A program made the position numbers and the translations under genes. This document shows positions 35,340 to 45,400 of a stretch of DNA of 64,000 bases, piece after piece. This stretch comes from Isoetes taiwanensis. Taxonomy: Eukaryota; Streptophyta; Lycopodiopsida; Isoetales; Isoetaceae. Where the stretch lies: positions 23,919,189 through 23,983,188 of the forward strand of contig JAJEKV010000001.1 of the NCBI GenBank assembly GCA_021234155.1, in the 5' to 3' direction. The notes below the pieces were generated by a model. That model was not told the DNA's origin. It saw nothing but the letters and a program-made list of their open reading frames with translations, and searched no databases. Position 1 is the stretch's first letter; the number at the start of each line of letters is the position of its first letter.

Positions 35340-35455
35340 GTATGTATATGATAATAATTTTGGTATGTATATACCATCAATAATTTCTATGTATATACCG
35401 TCAATAATTTTACGGGTATATACCATCAATAATTTTGGTGGGTATAAATATACAT
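35340..35455. repeat. ~28-bp tandem repeat, four copies
   Basis: 'atataccatcaataatttt' and variants recur about every 28 bp, each followed by a short variable run before the next GTATATACC. Confidence 0.85.
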
Positions 35456-35744
35456 CAAATTGCCGAGTCGCGACAATATTGGCCTCCGATCTAGCCATGT
35501 GGTCTCATTACGGTCCTGAGCGTGATTCCATTACACGCAAGATGAATCCGCGAAAATTTCAGCGATTAATCGCGGCGAAAATACCCATGGAAGGCGGATG
35601 ACCACTGCCGTTCTCAATCCCACTATTATCATCGATCCCTTCGATGTTATCATCCATCTAATATGGAATAGAGAGCATCAAATGTACATGATAGAAAAGA
35701 TCACTGGGGTGCCTGGTGACAATGACTCAGAAGAGTCCCCCTAA
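35455..35744 (+). CDS. Small unrecognised protein, family 'B' copy 1 (one frameshift)
   Basis: The upstream frame reads MWSHYGPERDSITRKMNP and ends at 35601. The frame beginning at ATG 35598 gives 48 aa with TIIIDPFDVIIHLIWNRE and an acidic end (GDNDSEESP). The two parts align as one unit with 35912-36160 (DSIT..M, then VIIHL.W), so a single-base error or mutation near 35595 probably splits one gene of about 95 aa. Function unknown. It lies head-to-head with minus-strand family 'A' copy 3. Confidence 0.4.
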
Positions 35745-35911
35745 CTCAATACTCAGAATGTATATACGCTATATACGTACATTATATACATGTGTATTTT
35801 GTACATTATGCTGCATTATGTATAACCAATAATGCTTGCTTTCTGATGCATGTCAATAATTTTGTTCGATATAAGTAGGGTTCCACTCAATGCAGAAGGC
35901 GTCCATTTGCT

Positions 35912-36160
35912 ATGTCTCGGCCTCCTCGTCCCGAAGATATGGACTCCATTACTTGCACTATGACATATAATGATATTCATAGATGTTCTCAGAGGGGTAT
36001 CCCCCTTGATCCCTGGCTGGAAGGAGTAGCGGAGGGCGAAATCGTTCTTCCTAGAGGGTTTTATCGTGTTATTATCCACCTTTGGAGGGTTCGGGCGTGA
36101 AGCGTCTATGAGATTAATCGCATCACTCAACTACCTTTTCATGATGATCCCGATCGCTGA
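35912..36160 (+). CDS. Small unrecognised protein, family 'B' copy 2 (one frameshift)
   Basis: ATG 35912 opens MSRPPRPEDMDSITCTMTYN, continuing through GIPLDPWLEGVAEGEIVLP to FYRVIIHLWR. The annotated frame stops at 36100, but a shifted frame continues LYEINRITQLPFHDDPDR to TGA 36158-36160. It shares DSIT..M and VIIHL.W with copy 1, and both end in an acidic stretch. Not a family I recognise. Two tandem paralogues suggest real coding history. Confidence 0.45.
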
Positions 36161-36365
36161 ATAAGCTTCTTCATTCATGTATGCTATGCCTCTTATATGA
36201 GTTCTATGTACATGCTATGCCTCTTATATGAGTTATAAGTATGTAACCATAAGTGATACATGTGATCCGTCTATTTACCGCACATTTTCAATTTGGAAAG
36301 CTCTTGGCCATTTTCCTTACGTGTAGATTCTAAATTCAGTTCAGCATTCTCTTCACAATGTGTGG

Positions 36366-36570
36366 AATAGTGCATTTCGCACAGTAGTCGCGGTCTTGAA
36401 ATTGCGCCCCCTCAAAACTTTGGAACCACTATTTTCGCGCAGGTGGCCGCGATGCGAAATAGACTTTCCCAAAGAATGTGGAATAGTCATTTTCGCACCG
36501 TGGCCACGGTGCGAAATAGACCTTCCCACAGAATATGGAATAGTCATTTTCGCACCGTGGCCACGGTCAA
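36366..36570. repeat. Palindrome-centred ~58-bp repeat, array C, with a perfect 26-bp palindrome
   Basis: 3.6 units. TTTCGCACCGTGG (36491-36503) is followed directly by its exact inverse complement (36504-36516). The first half recurs at 36548-36560, and cores in the two earlier units are imperfect. The spacer here is 'cccaaagaatgtggaatag', unlike arrays A and D, so the core is conserved while the spacer varies. Confidence 0.9.
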
Positions 36571-36699
36571 CACTAGTAGATAAATGCACAGCCGCAATAA
36601 ATAGAATTGCAAATAATTACAGATAAATATAAAACACTCATGACGATAAATACTAAAACACTCATATATTAAGAAACAAAAAAGTGTTACAAAAGGATG

Positions 36700-37179
36700 C
36701 TAAGGGAGGCATCCACGGAAGTATCTAGCTAAAGCATAATCGTTGGCCTGCACAGTAACACGTCCTCTGTGCACACAACAGCGGACACTGTCCTCAAAGA
36801 GGCTAATTAGATGAGCCTCTGCTGCCTCTTGCAGTATGTCCAAGGCCTCTGCCTGGATTCTATTCACCTCCTCCTCCACCATCGGGACGAAGTCTGGTGC
36901 TCTGTCCCTCCTCTTGCTTCTTGCTTCCTTCCTCCTCTCAATAATTTCCTGCATCTCAAACCTGACCATTCTAGCGAAGGCAAGCTTGGGAATCAGAGGC
37001 TGGGTGCGTGCCTGCCAGTACCTGATCTCCCTCAAAGCCTGAGTGCCAGGAGGAGCACCCTTCATCTTCTCAGGGCCACCATATCTAACACTAGGCTCCC
37101 CTTCCTTAGGCTTCCGCTTATTACCAAGCTTATCAGTCTCCTTGCCTGCATCTCTCTCGGCTTGTCTCAGTAGGAACAA
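36700..37179 (-). CDS. Divergent histone H3-like protein (159 aa) with an enlarged loop 1
   Basis: Residues 43-73 read PPGTQALREIRYWQ, then RTQPLIPKLAFARMVR, matching the alphaN-alpha1 region of H3 (PGTVALREIR.YQ...LIRKLPFQRLVR). Residues 116-156 match alpha2-loop2-alpha3: LQEAAEAHLISLFEDSVRC, then VHRGRVTVQANDYALARY and FRG. Between them are 42 residues where H3 has about 19, so alpha1/loop 1 is extended by ~23 residues, with many charged residues. The N-tail is Lys-rich but lacks the ARTKQTARKS sequence of canonical H3. RIQAEAL before alpha2 and LIP in place of LIR resemble CENH3 variants. The frame is unbroken, with normal CAG/CTG content. It could be a CENH3-like or captured/viral-type histone; histone-fold homology is confident, role is not. 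Confidence 0.75.
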   Translation of the reverse strand: MFLLRQAERDAGKETDKLGNKRKPKEGEPSVRYGGPEKMKGAPPGTQALREIRYWQARTQPLIPKLAFARMVRFEMQEIIERRKEARSKRRDRAPDFVPMVEEEVNRIQAEALDILQEAAEAHLISLFEDSVRCCVHRGRVTVQANDYALARYFRGCLP

Positions 37180-37189
37180 GCCTAGGAGG

Positions 37190-37597
37190 CTTTTCTTGGC
37201 TCGGTTTCTTCGGCTGGATTTCAGCTTTTCGCCCGGGGCTTCCTAGAACCTTTTTCCACTTTCGAACTAGGGTTCCGGGATCAACATCTTTGGTCCACCG
37301 ATGATCTTCTTTGGGCGGCTGATCCGGCTGATTTTCTTTGGACCGGTGATCGCGATCTTCTTTGGCCCGTCGATCCTGGCGATCATCTTTGGACCAGGTG
37401 ATCGCGGGGTCATCTTTGCACTTCCATAGTCCGCGGTTCTTCCTCCCCCACCAGCGCCAAACGTTTGGGAATGCAATAGTGGTCCCAACGTCCGAGACGA
37501 GGAGATAGCCCGATTCATGAGCCACTTTGGCACCATGGCCCTGGTCAACCCGGCCAAAGCACTGGCGTGTGTGTAGACCCCCTCGGCGTGGTTTCAA
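37190..37597 (-). CDS. Lys/Asp-rich repeat protein segment upstream of the H3-like ORF
   Basis: An open minus-strand frame (37133-37597) directly upstream of the H3-like ATG. Its middle repeats an ~8-11 residue charged unit (DRRAKEDRDHRSKENQPDQP and PPKEDHRWTKD), encoded by an imperfect ~30-bp DNA repeat with 'gatcttctttgg'. It then runs into SPGRKAEIQPKKPSQEKPP. It may be an N-terminal extension of the H3-like protein in another frame, or a separate protein. The N-terminal part (FGRVDQGHGAKVAHESGYLL) has no known relative. Confidence 0.3.
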
Positions 37598-37779
37598 CCG
37601 TAATCCAGCTCATTACACAAGAACTGGAATGGCCGTGACTCCGTGCGGACATGGATGACATCAACCCGGCCACACGACGCATGACCCGGCGGCTTCCTCC
37701 AATGTCTCCGCTCTGGGGTGGGGAAGCGGCGGTGGCCGCATTGGATCAGAGCTGTGTCCACTTTGCTACCACAATCTGA

Positions 37780-38155
37780 TCATCACAACTGGAATATTGT
37801 GGCGCATTCGTCCGCGGAAAACTCCTTCCCCAACAACCTTACCGGTAGCTCAACCAAGGGTGACCCGACTAGGAAGCGGTCGGGTTTTGAATATTCGCCC
37901 ACACTATTACTAATAGTGTGGGCGACATTTCCAAGGGTTTGCCCGGTCTTACTGTAAGGACAACCTCCTCTACGCCCATCTGGCGGGCTTGTGATGGGAA
38001 TAAGCGCCTCGCCCTCGTGATTGGAATAGAAGTCTCTGGCCGCTAGTAATGACCTCATCAACATTCAAGCGGCCGGTCAAGCGCCTCATTTTGTGGGATT
38101 TGGAGCTAGCGCCTTCCATGGACATGGCGGATTTTAGCAAGGAGAAGAAATTCAA
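37780..38155 (-). CDS. Unrecognised coding block, two frames
   Basis: ATG 38155 opens MNFFSLLKSAMSMEGASSKS and continues SHKMRRLTGRLNVDEVI. The reading is better continued in a second frame from ~38045 (LLAARDFYSNHEGEALIPI, then GNVAHTISNSVGEYSKP and DRFLVGSPLVELPVRLLG) to 37783. The breakpoint may be a single base error. Same strand as the H3-like ORF. No family recognised. Confidence 0.3.
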
Positions 38156-38204
38156 TTAAGCAATATTGTCTGTCCGATCCCATAAACCCCTACAAAAAAT
38201 GTTA

Positions 38205-38565
38205 CGTAGCCACTCGCGGTCGAGGCAAATTCAAAATCGCCGACATCTTTGTTTTCGACCGTAGCCCGGCATGCGAAAATAGGGCAGTCCAAAATGCCGG
38301 CAGACTGTTTTTCGCGACCGTAATACGGTTGAAATCGTCGCCCTAAACCGACATCCTCTTTTCGCCACCGGCCACCGGTCGCGAAATAAGGCAGTCCAAA
38401 AGCTGCCAGAGCAACTGTTTTCGCCGCACCGTAGCCCGCGGTCGCGAAATAGGGTAGTCCAAAATTGCCGACCTTTGTTTTCGCCTTTGTAGCCCGCGGT
38501 CGCGAAAATCGCCCAGACCAAAAACTGCTGACATCCTGTTTTCGCACTGTAGCCACCATTAAAGT
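38205..38565. repeat. Palindrome-centred ~58-bp repeat, array D (~6 units)
   Basis: Cores of the type GTTTTCGC-ACCGTAGCC-GCGGTCGCGAAAATA recur near 38250, 38309, 38358, 38417, 38477 and 38537. They are separated by a spacer with 'gggcagtccaaaa' and 'gccgaca', which is different from arrays A and C. Confidence 0.85.
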
Positions 38566-38879
38566 ATACCTAACATATACATCTAACAAGGATTTATTGC
38601 TCACATTGAAGTCTAACAATTAATGAATATCATAAATGAACATTCATACAAAAACAATTTCGTCATATGAAAACAATTGATACATTATAGAAAAGACAAT
38701 TTATAGAAAAGACATTATATTCATACATAAGTTTTTAAGTACATTTCCTTTTCTTGGCATCGGGAATTTGTAGTACCCGAATCAAAATCTTCTAAGTCCT
38801 CTTCTTTTACTCCAGCCCCAATTGCATCTAACGGATACAATATGTCGGGGGTCCTTCACGCAGGACAAGCTAGCGGTGT

Positions 38880-40208
38880 TTCCTTGTCCGCTCCACCCAA
38901 GCCTAGAGTGCTTTATTTGCAAGGACAGAGTACATTTTGAAGCCCCCGAAGACATACATTCGCGATAGCCCTATCTCTTACTACCACTCGATCATAGTTT
39001 GAGGCTAGGGGCGCGTGGTTTGCCGACTAATAGAGCCTTAAGCTTGAGGACCTCCTGGTACTCCAGGATGGACTATATTTATTGTGAAACACAATAATTT
39101 CCCCTTGTGAAGGTAGCCCATATAATGTGCACATAAGGTCCCTACCTAGGGTGACTCTCGATGCCTTGCCGTAAGTCATCAATAAATAACTCCCCGCATA
39201 AAAGAAACATCGATTCAAGAAGAAATAGAAAATGAAACCGATAAATACCTCTCTTTTGTCCCGCTCGACAATTTGGGTTTGTTATTTTGAAAGCGGACTT
39301 CGACGACTCCGTTCTATGAATTGAGCGGTGTTTGAAGAGCTAGCGACTTCAAATTTGACATCTTTCACCGCTTCATACCACCTTCCAGCTTTTGCTGCAT
39401 GACAATTTCAAATGCATCCTCTGCGGAGGTATTGAGGATCCATCATAAGTCACGACCTCCATCATTTGTCCGGGGACATCGGTCTCAAAGTCTATAAGTC
39501 CTCCCGGGCCTACAACATGGGCATATATCCGCCCAATATCTGCGTCTTCTCTCAACCCTGTCCACTTCAGATATGTCCGTGACAACAAGTATGGTTTCCC
39601 ACCTACATGGATGGGATATGCTTCGATAGCCCCCAAGTAGATAACTTTTTCTCGGAGACCTCCTGTTCCACAACCTCGATCTCCTCATTTTCCAAAGACG
39701 AGCTTCTCTTCCTCGGGATCTATCGGCTCCTCTCTTGCGGTGAGGCGGGCGTTTGTTTCACGACTGTGCACTTGAAGAAGAACGGCATCTTTGCTTGGCT
39801 TAGTGTAAATCATGTATGTCTTTGAACATGATATCTAGGCGAAAAAACTTTCCTTCCCCTCTTGCTCGCGATTAAGCGGTAGTTTCTTCAAGAACCTTCT
39901 TATTCGGTCATGATCGGGTTTGAAAACATCTTAAGAAAAGCTTGGATGCTTAGTGAAGGCAAACCCAGTCCACGGGGACATGGTTTCACGTCGGGACCAG
40001 CTCCAGCCATGAAGCTATGAAGGATGCCGCCCGTATGCATCGATAAACTGTTACACTCGCCATAATGTCTACGCTTTCGGGCAAAATTATTATACCACGG
40101 TGGTTGCATCCACTTTGGCTCCTCTAACTCCTCCTCGAACTCTTCGGGATGTTTTCGATTTAAAATCCGTTCTTTCTCCACTATTTTGTCATACCATGTG
40201 CTAAACAA
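38880..40208 (-). pseudogene. Unrecognised coding block with frame changes
   Basis: The minus strand from 40208 reads MFSTWYDKIVEKERILNRKH, then PEEFEEELEEPKWMQPPWYN, then SMHTGGILHSFMAGAGPDVK. A shifted frame gives TKPSKDAVLLQVHSRETN, and 39373-39636 gives AYPIHVGGKPYLLSRTYLKW and RIYAHVVGPGGLIDFETDVP. Weaker traces continue to ~38880 (LFIDDLRQGIESHPR). It could be one gene of ~350-400 aa split by errors. No catalytic motif or family was recognised. It lies between repeat arrays D and E. Confidence 0.35.
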
Positions 40209-40289
40209 ACTTCCATGCCTTATCTGACCCGCTATTTGCCATTCTCGTGGAGCGGCCTCGATTTATGACACTTAGAATGTGAGCCTTTG

Positions 40290-40700
40290 TAGCGGCTTGA
40301 TTTGCAATAGAGACTAAGAACGCGGCAACGATCGCGAAAATAACACTTCCTTAATTTATGCTATGCACAAATTACGCCTTGCACCGCGGGCTACGGTCGC
40401 GAAAACAAGACTTCGATAAGTTATTCTATTCACAATTTGTATAACCGTGGCTACGGTCTTGAAAATACCATTCCATTTTTATTACGTTGCACATTTTTCA
40501 AGCATCGTTTCGCTGCGGTCGCGGCAAAGTTCTTCAATATCTTATTGTATGTATAACCGCAAGCAACAATCACTCGGTTAATATACCCTTTTTTTTTATG
40601 CTATGCACATTTTTCGCCGCCACCTTGGCTTAAAAAATAACTTCCATATTTTTTATGAGAGCCACAATTTAGAGACACCGTAAACGTGCGGTTTTGAAAA
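40290..40700. repeat. Palindrome-centred ~60-bp repeat, array E (~6 degenerate units)
   Basis: Degenerate cores such as 'caccgcgggctacggtcgcg' and aaccgtggctacggt recur about every 60-65 bp, separated by spacers with 'atgctatgcacaa'. This is the most decayed of the five arrays. Confidence 0.7.
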
Positions 40701-40794
40701 CACATCCACAATCGAGTTGTACATAACATGGCTACTTTAAGTCTTATATCCCAATGAAAGCAAATGTTTGCAATTAATATACAATAGATCTACG

Positions 40795-42450
40795 CTAACA
40801 ATCACTTATATTTATATTAGATAGATTCATATCTGAGATATGACTTTGGGGCATGCATGACCCCAATTTATAGCATTCTTCTGCAAAGCTTTCCCACCTA
40901 CCTCGCCATCTATCATGAAATGGAAGAAGTTTAAGTCTTCGTCTCAAACTCCAATTATGGAAACAAATTGGCCAACATCTAATAGAGACCACTTTCATCT
41001 CGCTCTCGGACTTTTTGAACAGTGATTATCCTTATGAATGTTCAAGTCTATGACAACGAATGAGTGCCATCATTGTCATCTTGTTCGACGGGGAATCGAG
41101 GCGTACTTTCTTCCTTCACGGACATTCGCCATCTCCTATACTTAAAAGTGACATACGAGTTTGCTTAGAATGCAATATCTGAACCGAACCGTGTCTCGAC
41201 TTATCCCGCATTCAAGACATTCAGCTCCATCGTGAAGTCGAGCACTCCAACCTTCAAGAAATACACTATCTAAAAAACAATCCGACCGTTGAATCAGAAA
41301 CATCTTCAAGGTCTTCTTTACATTGTCGGTAGCTCTTGAATATGGCAATGAACGGATCAATTCCTAAATTTATCTTCACATGCCCGAGACTCCTCCCTTC
41401 TCCTTCAATGCCGCGAACATTTCCTGCGACAACTTACTCCGTGCTAATAAGATAGAAGTGGCATCCGGGCTGCAAGATAAATCCGGACGGTAGCCGGGCA
41501 ATGGAAGCTCGGTTAGCTTGGATCTTCGTGGAGAGTATTCATACCTCGGAACCATATACCCTTTCTCTTGGTGTGTGCTACCTTGCTACCTTCAACAACA
41601 AGCGGCCCATATCTTGGTGAAAGCAATGGAAAACACCGCTTATCGAGTGTGAAGAGACAGTGTTCTCCACATCGATATACACAAACCTGAGAGAATGGGA
41701 AGGAACTGGATAAAATGGCGAACTAATTTGAATATGGATTGCATAGAATTACATACTCACAATTTGCTTCTAACCGGGGAAAGTTAGGTAAATATTGCTT
41801 ATTTTTCTTTTGCCATATCCCGCATTTGGAGTGTATACATGCCTTACTTGTACAAATATCTCTTTGCCCGATCGAAATCGACCACCAAAAGCCTTCCAAT
41901 GTGCGAAACATCATTTCTCCCCGCATCTTTTGACTCGCCATTCACCTCGCATGCGGGTTGGAGTGTAACAAAGCTCCTGGCCGACACCACACGAAGCTTT
42001 CAAACTCATTCCGACCGTGATAGAGCTTATAGCCATCTAGTCCGCGAAATTCAAATCGTAATGTGGAGCGAATCGAAATACTAGGAAAGGCTACGAACCA
42101 TTTTACCTTGATCGGGTTTTTACGTGGTCGAAACTCCCTTTAGCGCCATTCGGCATTGCGGTTCAAAGTGAACCCAAGCTCCCTTGGCGGGCAATCGATC
42201 TTCGCGCAAAAACTCTGTTGTGAAAAACACTGGGACCGGGAATTGAGGGCGGGAGCTAACGGTTATAATTGCCACGTGTGTAATCTGACACCCGAAGCTA
42301 GAGGCACGGACATTACCGAAGCTACGTGCAGTTGACACCTGGAAACGCGAAACCAAGGCTCGGTGAAAAAGTTCTGTACAAGCTCGGCTCCCCATTGGCC
42401 GCGAGCTTTTTGACGTGGCATCGAGTAAGGGCCCTTATTTGATCTCAAAA
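40795..42450 (-). pseudogene. Unrecognised decayed coding block
   Basis: Minus-strand traces include QKARGQWGAELVQNFFTEPW (42390), and, near 41750-41880, GKEIFVQVRHVYTPNAGYGK. Farther down are FVYIDVENTVSSHSISGVFH (41640) and WSLRRRLKLLPFHDRWRGRW (40930). Frames change often and CAG/CTG are scarce. No family was recognised. Confidence 0.25.
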
Positions 42451-45400
42451 AAACTCTAATGGTTCAAATATGAAGAAGGTTCTTCAAGTCAATTTGGCCA
42501 GTTCAAAACCATAGGTTTAGAACCGGGTTTAGAACAAGTACAATTTCACCCAAAGAAATAGATTGTTGCAGCTAAATACATAGAAAGAAGAGTCGAATTC
42601 ATTCCGATGAAAGTAATTTAAGAATGAATTTCACCTAATCTCCAGATATTGAGGACTCGATGTTTGCCACGATAAAATTTTGTAAAAATAATCTTATTTT
42701 GTGAGAAGTAAATGTAAGCTTCACAATGCAAGTAAACCTTGGAAGGGCTATGCAGTCCACTCCAGCTTACCAAGGATGAGTTAGTTACAATACAAATCAT
42801 TTGGTCTCCATAGTAAGTGATCATATATATACCAAAAACCTGTTGTTGAAAAAATCACATAACAGGAAGAATGCACTTCACTTCCACCCTTAACATGACC
42901 CTAAAGATCATTGTCCACATTCTAAGCATAAGCATCTCTCATTGAAAGACTATAATGGCATATTGGTTGTTAATATATGACACTTCCATTTGCTATCATA
43001 GATTCAATACAAATCAGTACCCTTTCACTTCAAAAATAAAGCTCTTGATCCAAGTTGAGAAGAAAAGGCAATCATTTACATCCAACATGTAATATTGCTA
43101 TCCATTGTGGGGACTCTTTGTACTTTATATCCTTATTAATCAAAAAATACACTCTTAAAAAGATTTAAAAAAAAAGAAAAAAGAAAAATTCTAATATTTT
43201 ACATGAAAAATGCTCAGTCGCTTAGGTGGATTTGAGGTGCACAACAAGATTTCATCGTAAAGAAAATGCACATGTTTATTGAAGGCCGTGAAGTAGAGTC
43301 CTTAAGGAAAATTGTTCCATACTTGCATAAAACAATTACATTTCTAGAAAACTTGGAACAATCCAAAATTCTATGTGGGGTATCTTTTCATGCTAACATT
43401 TATTTCCCATTGATCTTTTGAATCTTGAGATTATCTTCGTTTGTTATCTTAGGAAAAAGGACAAATAATCCATAGAACAGTAGAATTCATTTCAATTCAT
43501 ACTATAACTTTAGCCAAGTTGCTTATGTGCCTACTTGCACAAGGGCATTATTTGGATTAAAAATTCTTATGCGGAGCGGACTCACTTTGCAGTATTCGTG
43601 TTGCTATAAGTAATGTTCTAGTATTTGGTTTTTAAGAAAAGACAAGGCAAGTTGAATAACTTTAGGGGCTACTTGCATTACTTGCATCCAAAGTTCCTAG
43701 GATTCATCGAAACAATATAAATAATGAAAAGGACAGCACGATATCCCCTGTTGGTTGCACCTAACCAACTAGTACATGTGATGAAAATGCCTTCAGTAGG
43801 GGCACTGGCATCTTACATTCATGGGGTACTAGACATGCAGGGCCAATTGTGCCCTTGATCACTACACTGACATGTATAAATGTATAATTCATTGGCAAGC
43901 TTATCACTACGAAAGTATTCTCATCGAAAACCCTTCGGGGCAAGGGTTTTTAAATCCCCAACTTTAATGGTCGATTGTTCTTTGTTTGTTTACTTGTGCC
44001 CATAGGCCTTTTGTTCTTCGTGTAGCCAATCCAATCCAATTCCTTCTTATATCATCTCCTTATTCAAGCAACTTGGTCTATTCTATGAGTTAAATTGCAT
44101 TGGTTTTATTTATGATGAAAACTTGAATGGTTGAGTTATTCAACTTATTTTTTCTCAAAGATGTAGTAACAAAACGCTAATGAATGCCTATTATGGCAAC
44201 ATAAATATCGCAAAACTACTCTGCAAAAATGCTGGAAGAGATTCCATATATTTTCTCTTTTGAGAAACACAAGATGTATCATAAAAAGATGGTGGGGAGG
44301 ATCCTATCTTTACAAAAAGTCCACATGAACATAAACAAAAGTCGCTTTCTAGCAAAACGATTCGGTTGCTTTCATTGACTTACCAGGATTTGGATTTGTG
44401 TCGTCAGAAGTGGCTAAATTGTAGTTGAGAAAGGAAATTGCTATGAACATCAATTGCTTGACAACATGTGTTTAATGCTCGGTAAAAACTCGAATATAAC
44501 CATTGATATGATCTCTTTTTTGCCGTACAACAATGCAACAATACGCATAGTATCCAATTTTTTGAAAAGGATTGGTGGTCCAAACGATGTGATATCACAT
44601 CTCATAATATAATATAATATATATGTATATGATTGCCGTCGGATTTGGTGGCATACTGGCCACCCATCTCGTCTGTCATGCCACCGGATCTTGGCCAATC
44701 ATCAGTGCCCAGGCAATCTCGTCCGTAGAATCTGGTGATTTACTGATGGTCCATCTCGTTTGCCCATCCATTGACTTCTTAGGAATCCTCAATTATGTAT
44801 AAAATTTCTTAAATTTATGTATTGAAGGAAATTGGATCTGTGCCCTCATACCCTGTAAGGAAGATCTGGAGGAAAACCCCTTAACCAGCTCTCTAGACTT
44901 CTATATTTGATAATTTTTTTATTTTTCTTGCAGACTTGCCTTTCCTATTCGTTGTTAGATTGAAAAATTATAAAATTTTCAAAATTTACCTTCTTGATGG
45001 CCGATCTCAGTTCCGAATTATTTAATTTTATACTAAAGAAGTGTCTTAAATGGTGTTTGATTTTGTCAGAAGCCTAAGCCACTAAAGTTTTACCCTTTCA
45101 TATTTCCTTATCTAGTGTTTTCTTCCTCTATAGCGAACTCTTGTTCTTCAAAATATCAAGAATACTACTCTTGGAAAATCTATTTTATAGGAAAGGTAAG
45201 TAGCTCTTTCAAGTGTGGCGTATTACATGAAATTGAATTTTGGAACGGCATAGTCTTTATCATGTAGCATGACGTAAAAATACTATCTATCTGTCGAGCA
45301 TGCAAATGAAGTGACGCACAAAGTGCTTTTGTTTTCAATTTGAATACTACCTTTCATATCTCGTTATAGTTGTATGCAACTAAAGGTAACACTAAGATGA

